DNA of 64,000 nt from positions 5,441,030 through 5,505,029 of the forward strand of contig NC_054877.1 of NCBI RefSeq assembly GCF_018320785.1, given 5' to 3'. The position numbers and the translations under genes were made by a program. How positions within the stretch are numbered: position 1 is the stretch's first letter; each line of letters opens with the position of its first letter. Under the pieces are notes generated by a model. It saw only the letters and a list, made by a program, of their open reading frames with translations. It was not told the DNA's origin and did not search any database. Source of the stretch: Cheilinus undulatus. Lineage: Eukaryota; Chordata; Actinopteri; Labriformes; Labridae. This document shows positions 34,010 to 47,888 of this stretch, in pieces.

Positions 34010-34258
34010 CAGGGGTCCGGTCAGTTCTGTGGGCAGGCCTGTGTGCAGACTTACCTTTATGGATTCTTTAAACATTGCTTTGATTTCAGGATAAATCTCA
34101 CCAAATGACCATGTTTTTACTTTTTATTTAACTAGTTTTATGCATTTATTTTCATGAGAATGAGTAAAATATAAGTTTGAAATCATTTAACTTTTTTAAC
34201 CCCCTCTCAAGTGTCACGACCTCCAAGGGGGTCCCAACCCCAGGTTTGAAAACCAATG
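34010..34258 (+). mobile_element. Short hAT relic, uninterrupted relative of the 5298-8229 element
   Basis: It begins CAGGGGTCCGG and ends with a TTTGAAAACCAATG-like terminus. Interior words (GATTCTTTAAACATTGCTTTGATTTCAGGATAAATC region and CCAAGGGGGTCCCAACCC) are colinear with 5346-5509 and 8190-8225. Flanks CCCCTTGT and CTCTTGGT may be a decayed 8-bp duplication. Confidence 0.6.
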
Positions 34259-35682
34259 CTCTTGGTTGCCCTTCCAGTGGTCAATACATGAATCTCTCCT
34301 CCTGGTGGACAAAACATGATGAAGTGCCTCTCACATGCATCACATACTCACGTGCCCAGTAAATGTAGTAAATGATCAGTGCTCTTAATGCTGGCCTCTT
34401 ACTGAACAAAATGTGGCTAAGTGCCCTTTCCCAGCCTAACCAGATTCCTTAGAAGACTGTCTATGCAGCCAGTGACAAGTAGAGTGGTCATTCTCCAAAC
34501 TGAAGCTGATCAAGGCCCAGTTCAGAGACAGAAAACTCACTTTAGGATGTCGTCTTAAGAAATCAGCTGCTTCCTCATAATGGTCGAGATGCGTCTCTTT
34601 GACATTGGCGGGTTTTTCATTGTACACGGCCACTGACAGAACCACAAAGCCTCTGTTGGCCAGCAGACTCGCTCTTTTCTCAGAAACGAAGGTGCCTAAA
34701 TCCAACACAGCTGGAAACAGACGTTTTCCTGGACAGGGAGACATAAGAGTGAAAAATGCAACGGCTCAGACTGAAGGTAGACTTGAACTGAAAAAAAAAA
34801 ACAGCCAGAAACAGCCAGATCAAGCAAACAAGTAAGACTAGTTCACCAAAGCTTGGCTGGAATTAAAGACTTAATCTGGCATGTACAGTTGGTGTAGACT
34901 GCTGAAAAATAAACTCAACATTGAAGGATGGATCTGCCTGACATGGAATGTGGCCAAACAAACAGCTTTGCAAGGCTAGTCTGGTAGTTCCTCAACAATG
35001 AATCCTCAAGGCAGGGAAGTTTTTCCCAGAGCTTGACAAACTTTACCTCTGTCTCACAGATGATACAAGATGAAGCAACAGATTTCCTGGGCTGTGTGGT
35101 CCAAACCCCTATGACTGGTGGATTGGGCTATAACCATGTTAAAATGATGTGAGCCGGCCTTAGATAAGAACTTTTTTCAATCCCTTCAGGTTCATTTACT
35201 TTGAACACTTCCATTCAAAGCAACCTACCTGGAGGAATGAACAGGACTCCACGTATATTCCCCTCTTTGATGGGGATCCTGCTGACCCCGTCTCCAATCA
35301 GCAGTCTCTCATTGGTCTCCTCTGCCAACATCCTGCCCTCCCCCTCCTCGTGAATGGAGAACTTCACCATGTGCGGGTTAACGGAACTGTTCTTGTAAAA
35401 GTACTTATGCAAGATATTTGGCTTCATGGACCAAAACAGACCCATGGGATCAACCCCGACATAGCTCCCACTGAGTGAGGGGTCTTTATCCAAGTCAATC
35501 TCTCCATTTCCATCAGCCCTGTAGGTCGCTGAGGAGCTGAAGACCATCCCCCTCTCATCAGTGGCTCTGGCTCTCATGAGGACCACCTGTCCGGACTTCA
35601 GACCGGCTACCTTCACCTGGACGGGCTCATCAAACAAACATCTGGCACTTGGCAGCAGCCTTAGTCTCACCTGATAGGACAT

Positions 35683-36782
35683 CTCTCTAAGAAATACATT
35701 TTTAAAATCCTTTGTTCAAATCTTGCAATCATCAAGAATTAAACTAGTCACATTTGATGGCAGTCTGGTATCATTTGTTTTATAAAAAAATAGTCTGAGG
35801 AATCCATTAAAGTGTTATTTTATTAAGCCCCCGAATGGACATGGACTGTGACTGAGAGAATCTTATGCACACTAAGAACTAACTCATACTCACAGGGAAG
35901 TTTTCTGCATCTAGAAAGTCTCCTGTGCAACTTGTAAGTAAAAGTGTATTCTTAAACAGATGAAAAAAGACAACAGGTTCATCCTACATGTGACTGAAAA
36001 CCTCCTGCTGCAGAAGCAGTGATCTCCAAAAAAATCTAATGGGGAAGTTTTCTCCTCCTTAAGCTATTGTTTCTGATAAAGACAGTTTTCTTTACACACT
36101 TCAAACTCCATTCTTCATAATTCAGAGGTTATTCATTATTAACCTTTGCTTCCATCAGTTTCCCTTCAAAGATTTTAAAACTGAGTTTTATTGTGAGATT
36201 TATATCATGCTGACTGCTCTACTGACTCCTTTTAGACAGGGAAATTTACAGTTTTAGTGACAACACTGAGGTATGTTTGCATTTTTTACAATAAAATTCA
36301 ACCAAAATAAACCAAAATAAATTCAAAAATGAATTTAAAACCCAAAAATATACAAGTTAAGCTGCTTTATCTAAAAACATTAACAAAAGGAACAGTGCTT
36401 CTTTAAAAAATGATTTCTGTTGAATTAAATTATTTCATTTATAAAAAACAACCTCTGTTCTTAACCAAGAAGAAAAGAAGAAAATGCCACCTTCTCTATA
36501 ATTGAAAATGTTCAAAAAGAAGAAATAAGACTCACCTTCAGTTAAAGTGTTTATCCAAAGTGTCTAATCTTCTCTATTTCATTGCCCTGCAGGAACTTTT
36601 CATTACTATGACATCTCACCCAATAATGATAACAGACTTTAACCCCCACATGGAATCATTAACTAACATAAAGCTCGACATACACACACAGACTATATGG
36701 ATAAACATCTGTCTCTCTCTCATAAACAGATATTTGCATTAATATACTCATACACACATGTACATACATATGAACATAGTAC
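35683..36782. other. 5' flank of ACOT copy B
   Basis: The upstream side of the minus-strand copy. No promoter element can be named with confidence, and no repeat was recognised apart from AT-rich stretches. Confidence 0.3.
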
Positions 36783-36790
36783 ATGTGTGT

Positions 36791-36837
<47 letters not shown>

Positions 36838-36862
36838 TGAGAGAGAGAGAGAGTGTGTGTAA
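36783..36862. repeat. (GT)n/(GA)n compound microsatellite
   Basis: A long GT run is interrupted by GTAT, followed by a short GA run and GTGTGTGT. Confidence 0.95.
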
Positions 36863-36899
36863 TCAGTAATTGTATTTGGATTAATATAAGTACATATAT

Positions 36900-37925
36900 A
36901 TGTATACATTTATTTAAAGAAATAAATACCTATGTATAGAAATAACTACACATGTTTCTGTCTTCTTGGTTCATGTCAGGTCTACTTGGTTGATCCAACT
37001 TGACATAAGCTATTGATCAGTAGAGCAAACTCAATAGAAAACAAACGTGTGTATTCAAGTACTCAGCATGCTGGGGCAAAGTTATGTTATGGGTTAAAAA
37101 CTGTTACAATGACTCAAATATTTGGCCATAAAATCACCAATTAATTAAATGTTCCAATGTTGTTGTTTTGTTGAGACAGCTGTGACTATGATAAAATCTT
37201 TGTATTCTATAATGACATTATAATGACATCTCTGCATCCTGAAAAATAGTGTTTGTTATCAGAGTGACATTGTTTGAAGAGGCAGGCCATGGCTGTGGGT
37301 AAGGTTCAAGTATACTATGCCCTTAATGGTTGTGTAAACTGTGCAAAAAGTCATGTAATGGTCTAAGCTCTGTATATACTGTAATTACTGAAGGATGAAT
37401 CCCTACACACACAAACTGTATAGATAAAAATCTCACTCTCTTTTATATAGAAATATATGCATTAATATAAACATATACATAAACACATGTGAACATTTAT
37501 ACATATATATGTTTTTGTGCATATATAAATATATAATTAAAGTATAAATACATATATAAATATAAAACATACATGTATTTAAGTACATATATGTGTATAC
37601 ATTTATTTAAAGGCATAAATACATATGTATAGAAATAACTACATACGTTTATGTCTTCTTGGTTCATGTCAGGTGTACTTGGTTGAATTAACCTGACGTA
37701 CTATTGATTAGCAAAGCAAACTCAATAGAAAAAAAACAGTATATATATTCAAGTACTCAGCATGCTGGGGTAATGGAATAAAAACTGTTACAATGACTCA
37801 AATATTTGGCCATAAAATCACCAATTATTAAATGTTCTAATGATATTGCTGTTTTACTGAGACAGCTGTGATAAAATCTTTGTATTCTATAATGATATCA
37901 TAATGACATCTCTGCATCCTGAATT
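36900..37925 (+). repeat. Tandem duplication, about 700-bp period
   Basis: Positions 36910-37245 and 37612-37925 share long blocks such as ATGTATAGAAATAACTACA, CAAGTACTCAGCATGCTGGG and TTTGTATTCTATAATGA. A third, more diverged relative is at 29806-30245. No coding content. Confidence 0.75.
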
Positions 37926-40265
37926 CACCTCATTTTTCCAAGCATGATCGTGAGCACAGATCATTCTAGAGCTGGTGAATGTCTGCTCAGAACTCAAGAG
38001 ACTAAAAACTTTTTCTGCTCAGAGCTGCAGTCAGATCTCTGCTCCTGTGTGTTTGTGTGCCATGTCTGTCTATTCATTTCAGGCTGACATGACAGGTACG
38101 GTAAACCTCCACTGGGATTTTCAAAGTAAAAGCCCAATTAGTTTGTTTCTGTGGTGAGACGACTGTTTTCATACAGTACAATTATTCTGAAGTGTTTCCG
38201 GGTTAGTTCTTCGGTTGTTGCAGTAACATGCAAAAATTCGTAACTTTGCTTTTGTTTCTACTCGATGGAAATGATTTAAAAACAGCAGATCATAAGAGAA
38301 ATTAACACAAATGCAATGTCTATCTCCTTCTACATCTTGTTCTCTGCTCAAAAACTGTTGTTGTGAATTTGCAGTGCAGTAGGAAACAAAATGTAGAGAC
38401 CAGATACACGTGGGAATCTTTTATGCCAGTGTTTCCCAATCATTTTTCCCTGGTGTGTTCCCTGGTTTTGAGATCTTGTAGCCTACTTCACTTTGTCCGA
38501 CAGCTTCTATTTGAGGGATTTCTTGATTCAACAAATCTAGCGGTAATCACGCCTCAGTGCAGACAGTGAAATTGAACTCAGCTTTCCAAAAACTGTGGTT
38601 AATCACAGTTAACTCATGATTTAACAAGGGGGCAATTATTTTTCATATAGGGCCAGATAGGTTTGAATTTTTTTCCCCTTACAATATAAAAGTATCATTT
38701 AGAAACTGCATTTTGTATTTACTTGGGTTGTCTTTGTGAGATATAAAAATTGGTTTGATGATTGGAAACATTTAAGTGTGATAAATATGCAAAATATCAG
38801 GAATCAGTAACTATTATGCTAACTACTTGTTATAAAGCTCTTGTGTAAGAACGTCATGTCCCTCTTCGCTTTCCGTAGACACCAGCAGTAAAAGTCTTTA
38901 CTGAGCAGTTGCTATTTGTTGTAGTTTCTAGCTGTTTGCTACCAGTGCTAATTGTCTTCTCATCTGTATTTGGAATATCTTCTGCTTAGACAGGACAGTG
39001 GATGGAGTCTGGGAGAGGCTGGGTGGGTAATGAATGTGGGGAAGGAGCCAACACCACCTGCCTGTGCTTATAAAATGTTTTATGCAGTCACTGGTGTGTT
39101 GAGAGTGTTTGAGTATCCTATACCTTTCCTTACATACTTTTCTTACAACCACTCCTACTGAAGAAGACTCCTCTTCTGTCTGGGTGTAGATGAACCCTTC
39201 AGTTTTTATATGTGTGCTCTTTTATTCTTATTCCAAGACCCCAGCAGAGCTATAGATTTTCTCACTGCGTGAGTGTATGTGTGATAGCAGATGCCTGCTG
39301 AGGCTCGTCCTAGTGATTTGTTCGTCCTGCTGAATGAGTTTTCTGCCTGTCATTAAAGCAGCCACGCAGGGAGGAACAGTCTGTCACAAGTCCCTCTGCG
39401 GCTGCTCCGGGTTCAGCTTTGTCTGCCTCTAAGTGATTCCCTTTCTGCTGCAGACACCGGCTCTGCATTTAACTAGAGGTTTCTAATCGATGTCTTTATG
39501 CAAAGCAACTCACTCTGGTGGACCAGTAGAGCAAAGGCCTTAAATGAATCTCCAGGAAAACAGCCTAGCAATAGTGCAGGGATAGCACAAAAACAAAACA
39601 ATACATTATCCTCTTATGCCTCACAGACATCACAGACATAAGGGCTTAGAGGCAGGCTTTATAGCCTGTGGCTCCTTATTACCTCCACAAACAAAACTTA
39701 TTTCTCAGCAGGATTATGAGTATGATGTAAATGTGGATGTGGAAAGTTTTATATTGGCCATAAATCCTTTTCTAACAATGCAAACTAATTTTATAACCAC
39801 ATATTCTTCACCCTAAGAGGAGGGATTTACCAAAAGCTGTGTTCAAACCTCAAATTTAAGTCTCTTAAAGCTAAGCCTGGAGGCAAACATATCTAGATGC
39901 TTCATCCTGTTGAAACCAGTATGCAGGATGGCTACAACCCCGGCACAGATATGGAGCGATTATTGAGTTCACACTGACAACTCAAGTTGCTCTGATTACA
40001 CACTTGACATGCGTCATTCTCTCCAATCACTTCACAATCACTTTACACCTCTTTGGTGGTCTATTTAAGCTGCAGGAGTTCAGGTTTTCTCCTCTGCTCT
40101 GTCATTGCCAGCTCTGCAAACTTCAGCATCCACCTGTAGGCTTGGACCAAAGGGATTTAAAGGTAGAAAATGTGACATTCTCAATATCAGAAAAAGGAAA
40201 AAATCCAATGTACACAGCCCCTTAAAAGCAGAAACTCAGTCTCAGTAAGTGTATTACAATTTATC
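37926..40265. other. No gene seen; dispersed repeat at 38605-38810
   Basis: The segment from AACAAGGGGGCAATTA to the ATTTAAGTGTGATAAATATG block recurs inverted at 45130-45320 and is a common teleost repeat. Near 38432 (CAGTGTTTCCCAATCA) is a possible hAT terminus. The remaining frames lack domains. Confidence 0.4.
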
Positions 40266-40269
40266 TTAA

Positions 40270-40975
40270 TGTAGTTGTCAGTTGTTTCCAAAAATAATTT
40301 TAAATTTTGATTTACCTGACCACAGAACAGTTTTCCATTTCACCTCAGCCCATTTTAAATTAGCTTTGGCCCAAAGAAGACAGCAGATTTCTGGATCATA
40401 TTCACATTTGGCTTCTCCTCTGCATGATACAGCTTCAACATGCATTTGTGGATGGCATGGCAAACTGTGTTTACAGACAGTGATTTCTGGAAGTGACCCT
40501 GAGCCCCAGCAGTTATTTCCAGTGCAGAATCATGCCTGTTTTTTATGCAGTGCCACCTGAGGGTGCAAAGATCAAGCATCCAATATTGACATTCAGCCTC
40601 GTCTCTTGTGCACAGAGATTTCTCCAGATTCTCTGAAATTTTTGATGATATCATGTGCTTTAGATGGTGAGACATTCAAAGTCTTTGCAATTCAGCACTG
40701 ATGAACAATTTTCTGAAATTTCTTTGCAATTCTTAGCTGCAGTTTTTTCCGAGATCGGTGAACCTCTGCCCATCTTTACATCTGAGAGATTCTGCCTCTA
40801 TAAAAATGTTACTTTTATGCCTATAATGTTACTGACCTGTAGTTAATTTACCTTACTAGCTTTCATGAAATGTCAGTTTTCAGTTTTAAAATATGGGTTT
40901 AAGAGATTTGCACATCATTGCATTTGGTTTTAATTTACATTTTACACAGCACCCTAACTTTTTTGGAATTGGAAG
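40270..40975 (-). pseudogene. Tc1/mariner transposase relic with right terminus
   Basis: Minus-strand codons include KLYHAEEKPNVNMIQK and, further on, KWKTVLWSGKSKFKI. In the latter the expected catalytic Asp (WSDESKF) is Gly. The N-terminal helix-turn-helix part is covered by the frame 40355-40675. The C-terminal half with the other two catalytic residues is missing. The 3' flank ends in CCCTAACTTTTTTGGAATTG, this family's terminal repeat, also seen truncated at 836-866 and 32077-32106. Confidence 0.8.
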
Positions 40976-41695
40976 TACAGTTGGGGATCAAAGAGACTTC
41001 TTATCCTGACGTCAAATGTGTTAACTTGGTCAAAAAAACGACTTAACTGGTATTATAGCGCCACATCACCAGCTGACATTGATTGTGATATGGGCGTTCA
41101 AAAATGTAAACAAGCTAACATTTGCTAATTAGCACTGACCTGTACTTCTACGAAGAATTTCTAGCCTTTTGCTTTCCAAACAGTAGAATTATTGACCCAG
41201 ACACACCAAAATAGCATAACAATACTTTATCAGACTTTCAGCTTCCTGGTGGCTTAGGGCAAAGGTTATCCACTAGCCATATATCGACACAGACATACAT
41301 CAACAGGGAAACAAAACCCATTATCACTATTATTTTGATTGGTATTGAGATAATGTTTATCAAACATGATTATATTGACTTGACAATACCTGCATTGCCT
41401 GCATCCATTTAATTTAAATACATTTGAGGCTTTGAAAAAAGCAGTAAATCAATATATATAAGAGGAAAATATAAATATGTAAAACACTGACATACAACAG
41501 CAGTGAATAAAGAAAATACTTTTATGGCCAACAAATACTGAAACATTTACCGAATGAAACAAGCTGTGGACAAATGAGTGTTACATGGCATTTGGTACAG
41601 CAATCATTTAATCACGATCACTGTCTGAGAAAAGTATAATCTGTCAACGGATTAAAAAAATACGAACAGAAGAGACACATGATAAGAAATAGGCA
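40976..41695. other. No feature seen
   Basis: AT-rich intergenic sequence without recognisable domains or repeat ends. Confidence 0.4.
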
Positions 41696-41699
41696 GGCA

Positions 41700-42836
<1,137 letters not shown>

Positions 42837-45129
42837 AGTGGCTAAAATAAGATGGCAATCAAGACCAGTTACTTCTATGTCATGTACAGCATTAGGAGGC
42901 CTTTCTTGGAGTGTGTAATGTTAAGTGAAAGCTATAAATTGTTTACAGGCTTGTAGCCACTTAAGCTAAACCAAACCCATAGCTAAGGCATCCTCAAATG
43001 ATCCTGATTGGTTCAATCAATCTTTGACCGGGAACAAACAAATCAGCCTGAGGCTGCCTGATGACAGACGGAATCTGAACAATGAAATTTAAGAGTGCAA
43101 AACAAAATGATCTGAAGAGGGGGTTTGAAACAAAGTTGTAATGTATTTTTTTTTATTTTTTTTTACTAAGTTGAGACTGAACATCATTAAAAAGGCATTA
43201 GTGAGTCAGTAAGCTTCTATAGGAATTGTTCCTAAAGCGGTCATTAGTAAATGACCATGAAAATAAAAAGAAATGTACAGAAAACCCTTGAGTCAAAGCT
43301 GCAGCCTTTGAGGAAATCCACTGTCATTCTTTGACTAAAAAAGAATAAACAGCATTCAGCTTTCCTGCTGTTACTCTTCAGCTCATTACACCCCTGTCCT
43401 TCACTTGTTCTCTTTCTCCTCCCTCTCAATCCTCTTCTCTATCCTTAAATTGTATAATAATAATCCAACCTTCTCTCCTTTGATTCCTTGTTTGATCCTT
43501 TCCTTGTATTATTTCCTTCAACCAGGTCCCATTTTAAAAATTGTCTCCAACAACATAGCATGCTGTGACACAGCTGGGTGTCATATAATCCTTCCTATCA
43601 CAGAGTGTGTAATAGTCAGAGGAAAAGTTGGTTTCTTTTTGTAAAAGGTTGAGTTAAATAAGTGTTTGCAGTCTCATTTTGTGGTGTAAATGGAGAAGCT
43701 TGGGAGGAGAACAGATTTCAGTGTCACTTTCTTGGTTTGTACTTGGAAGGAAAATACTCAATTCAAAGTCAAGTTCAGTACCTGAATCTTCACTCTAAGC
43801 TCCTCTTTAATGGAAGACTAATTATTAGGGTGCTGGGAGACTAGATGGGCCCTGGTTTCTGTTACTGCGCTTGTTAATGGAAGCTAAATTGTTATTGAAA
43901 GCTAAATGTGCAGAATCTAAAATCTGTGATAGTGGGGCACAACTGGATATTTTTGATTGGATCACTGAAAATTAAGTATTCATTCACCCTGTCTTAAAAT
44001 ACTTTAAGGCAATAATATTTTACTCTTTCAAATTAACACAGTAATGTCAAGTCATTTAATTGTATAATGACTTTCAGCAGGAGTTAGGCCATGTCATTCA
44101 TCCCACCTTCACACTGCCATGTAGGCCAAAGTTCCTACATAACGTCTGTTAGACTTCTTCCGATTCTGATACCAGTATCAGAAATACGCCCTGCCTGCTG
44201 AAGTGTCTGAGTTTTATAAACTTTATTTTCCTGAATATTTCACTAGTTTTGGGACACAAAAGTGGCTTGAAAATTAAGAAAGAGCTTATTTTTGCATTTT
44301 GAATGCTTGCCATAGTCATAAAAAGCTCCCAACATGGCCTTTTTGGTAGTATTTCTGCAGAAATCCCTTGATGCACCCAGAGCGTGTCCTTCATTGCTGT
44401 GTGATGTCATCTGCAAAGAGCCTATAGCGTCTGATGGAAAACCACCCAAACACTGTGCAAAAGTTCTTTTAAGTGCAGTGGATTTCGAGTTCTCTCGTGC
44501 CTTTTGTCCTTAAGACTCCTTCAAAACCGACAGCCTCAGGCAATGTTTGTCTTCTGACCTTTTTGTTTCGCTCCAGGCTATTTTTTTTTTTTATTTTTTT
44601 TTTTTTTTTTTTGTGTCTGGTCCCTCTACAGCCATCAGTGTTGTTGAGTCTAGTCCCTGCTGTCATCATCACTAACATGACTGCTAATGAGAAACATTAG
44701 TGAGCCTCCCACTGAGGGACACCAATTATCTGCCTATGGTGAAAAATAACCTTGAATCTCCATGCAGGTCTGTTGATTACTGAAGGTTTAGAAGTCCCAA
44801 TTTCTAAGGATTAATGTTTTATTTCTGTCTTTTGTTTAGACCCAGTCCATTGTTTTTGCATGAATGTCCCTGCAGCTCCTTTTGTGTGATTTATGAGGGG
44901 ATGTGGTGGAGAAAACATTTCTTTGCAATCAAGGTGTGAAAAATAGAACATAAGATGGTTGGAAAATGAATGTGTGCAGCCTGCAGCATTGACAAAACGC
45001 ATGCTTTTTACAGCTGATTTAGCAAGAAAATAATGCAGCTCAGTTTTGAGAAGGAATTATAATTGTAAGGACCTTATAGATGAACCCACAATATTTCAGC
45101 TGAGAGGACTGTCTCTACCAACTGAGCCC
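42837..45129. other. No gene seen
   Basis: T runs lie at about 43147-43166 and 44580-44612. The open frames (43405-43644, 43662-43844, 44149-44394) show no domain. Nothing recognisable. Confidence 0.4.
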
Positions 45130-45430
45130 CCTCACTGATTTTGTAGTTTTTGCATATTTGTCTCACTTAAATGTTTCAGATCAAACTTTAATATTAGAAA
45201 AAGATAACCCGAGTAAATACAAAATGCAGTTTCTTAAATGATGGTTTCATTTATTAAGGGAAAAAGGCATACAAACCTACCTGACCCTATGTGAAAAAGA
45301 AATTTCCCCCTTAAACCTAATAACTCAGGGGTGTCCAAACTTTTTCCACTGAGGCCCAAATATAGAAATATATAAGGCTGTTAGGGCCACATTAATATCT
45401 ACAAGGTGAGGTATATGAAAGGTTGTTAAA
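45130..45430 (-). repeat. Inverted copy of the 38605 repeat, followed by a hAT-type end
   Basis: Positions 45130-45320 are the reverse complement relative of 38605-38810. At 45328 the sequence CAGGGGTGTCCAAACTTTTT is a classical hAT terminus, but its partner was not found. Confidence 0.55.
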
Positions 45431-45751
45431 CCAATATAACATAAGTAAAGAGAGGCTTAGTGACTGGGTATGCCTAAATGGCTAATTCAGTCAGGAAACA
45501 TGATTTGCAGCTATAAATACTTTTTTGTCAGCAGTTATTAATTAGCACTTATTGATGTTATTTGTGTTCGGTGATGTGGCTGTTCTGGGTCCCCCTGCCC
45601 GTCCATGAGCTTATATGAAAAGTATCAAGCAGGAACAGCACGTTCCCGCTCTTACTGTGCCAATAGGAAAGCCGGGGGGAAAAGGGAAAGAAGCAGCAAA
45701 AAAACTCCAGATCAGAGGAGGCATCAATGACCACTGAACAACACTGATTCA

Positions 45752-46000
45752 AGCCTGATTTATGCTTCTGCATCGCGTCGACAGCATAGCTATGTGTAGC
45801 CCTCTGCGTTGATGCGAACCCCACGCTGTAGCCTGATGTGCACCTCCAAAAAATCCTAACTACATGTCGCGGTGACGTGGACCGCAAGGGCTGTGATTGG
45901 TCCGTTCAAAACGTCATTTCCGGTAAATTCAAATTCTGAGCATGCCGTTCAGTTGTATCCGCGGGTGATGACTTTAAATTACGTTGACCGTGTTGTAGTT
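45752..46000 (+). mobile_element. CpG-bearing MITE-like fragment
   Basis: The segment from TTTATGCTTCTGCATCGCGT through TGACGTGGACCGCAAGG to CGTCATTTCCGG resembles a very common teleost MITE with CpG-rich ends. The right end was not found. Confidence 0.4.
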
Positions 46001-46309
46001 CAATATAGCTTGACGTTAGCTTTTTACTTCATCAGTTAGATTAACGACCAGATATGATATTTGACACATCTCTTATTTTCAGCAATAATCCAAAAACCCA
46101 TTGAAAAATCCCATAGGCTCGACGGCGAAGGAGCCCATGCGATGCTAACTTCCAGGTTTGCCTACAAAATAAAGTTACAACTGCACCACTATAAGACATC
46201 GTGACAGTGATTGGCCAATAGCAGGCTTGGAGCAAATCAGCTTGCTGTCAGCTGATGAGGGCTTACATTAAATCAGTTGATCTGGGAAGAGACTGACTCC
46301 ATGGCCTGC

Positions 46310-46620
46310 CTGAACCGATGTTAAATGTGCGATTTATTGACTGACAAGGCAAACAGACGATCATTTCCAGGTTTTTGGGGATGAAACAGAAATATAAGTC
46401 TGCACACCAGAAGCTGCTCCAAAGCTTTTTTAATGAAGATTAGCACCACATGTGACATTTCGGACCCTAGCCCTTCATCAGACATAAGCAGACAGAGGGG
46501 ATATACCTCCATATATGCATATATAGAGGTGTAAAACCAGTACAAACAAAGCAGACAGCTAGAACAATTACAGTATTATAAAAAAGAGAAAATCAATGAG
46601 ATCTAAAAACTTCACCCAGA
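46310..46620 (-). repeat. Dispersed repeat carrying a hammerhead-like motif
   Basis: On the minus strand, CTGATGA (46475-46481) is followed after 13 nt by GAAA (46458-46461). The intervening AGGGCTAGGGTCC can form a short GGG/TCC stem. This block occurs in many teleost repeats just outside a TTAAAAAAGCTTTGGAGCAG segment, also present here. Ribozyme activity is not shown. Confidence 0.35.
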
Positions 46621-47886
46621 AGCCGGATCATTTATGAAAACTCCCTATTTAATATAACAGAGACAAAGACTGACTGATTGAACTTGACCAGAACAATAAT
46701 ACATATTCAAATTGAGTGCAGATGAATATCCTTATAGAGTCCTTTAAAAGCAGAGACACAACCTCCTTACCTAATCATAAACAAGTTTAGATGAAGATAA
46801 ATCTTAAACCTAAAGTCTTCGTCTTTGACTTTAATAGCTCCAGAGACACGGGATCGTCTCCTCCACCTGCACGCCTGGCCCCAGGTCTGTGCACCTCCAC
46901 GACCAACAAACAAACCTCTTCACTGGTTCTCACCCTCTGCCCTGCCTCCTGAGTCAGTCTGAGCTACACCTTTCACTCATAAACTGTCAGTCACCTGCAG
47001 CCACAGCCGTGAATCCTGCAGAAGCATTGTTCTGTTTTCCACCTCAGGCAGCAAAACCAATTAGCGTCTCTGACAGTCGGCCGCAACACTTCTCCAAGTT
47101 TCCACAGTCTATTTTTATTTTCCTCTCCCTGTGACCACAAAACAACCTGGTCCATTCACCCGTGTTAGCTCAGGTCATGCAGAGAGAAAACGCTGCAGGA
47201 TACCTCAGTGTGGCTGTGATTTATTTGTCCTATGACTGTCCAAATCAGATCCTGTTTGTCCTCATTTTTATGTCCAGAAGGGATGTTATAGTCTCCAATC
47301 AGAGAGCATTTTTTTTGTTTGCATGTACAATTTAATTTTCCAAATCCCAGGGAGGATGTAACAATCAAAACAAAATCAGCAGCAGTTGGTGTGATCTTCC
47401 TAAATTGAGATGACCCTTGTGAACATGTTCATTTCTTTTAGCAGCATGCCTCTTTTATTTGCATATGAAATCACTTTTATTGTTCTCTGATGAGACATTC
47501 AGCTCTGAGGCATTTAGAAAACACAAGTTTCCACTTTGGATTCCATCTGGCAAACATAAGAGCAGCTCAGGGAACTGTTGTCAACTGGCAAGGCGATGTG
47601 ATGTGAGAATGAGGATTTTTAAGACAAAATAGAAGCAAAAAAGTGTTGCTGCTGCTTCTTGAGTTATCACTGGTGGCCAGGTAACTTAGCTAAATTAGCT
47701 AATGAATTTATCTAAGAGTGTCACACAGACCCTGTTTATATTTGGCAGCTGGGGAAACATTGGGCTTTCAGATACCAAGTGACTGAAATTTAGCACTTCA
47801 TCCATACTATGCATCAACAACATGTTAAAACCCACTCTAACTTGATGTGCCAGATGGACTGATTTACATGTCCCTGGCATGGGACA
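46621..47886. other. No feature seen
   Basis: No coding or repeat signature recognised. Open frames (46889-47134, 47165-47368) lack domains. Confidence 0.4.
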
Positions 47887-47888
47887 TA

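Larger units (their letters stand above)
32349..35682 (-). pseudogene. ACOT copy B, full-length structure with one in-frame stop
   Basis: Exons are 35229-35682, 34541-34728 and 32349-32957. Sizes (454, 188, 609 nt), phases and splice sites are the same as in copy A. Every exon is open except for one TAA at 32811-32813, which replaces codon 263 and leaves 262 residues. The nucleophile block ARSKG is kept. The Asp block (SEDDLNW) and His block (AGHYLEPPYGP) lie beyond the stop but remain intact, as does a -AKL peroxisomal-type C-terminus. A lone stop in an otherwise undamaged frame suggests very recent loss, a segregating null allele, or a sequencing error. Introns of 500 and 1,583 bp hold a degenerate repeat (33285-33800) and an hAT relic (34010-34258). 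Confidence 0.88.
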
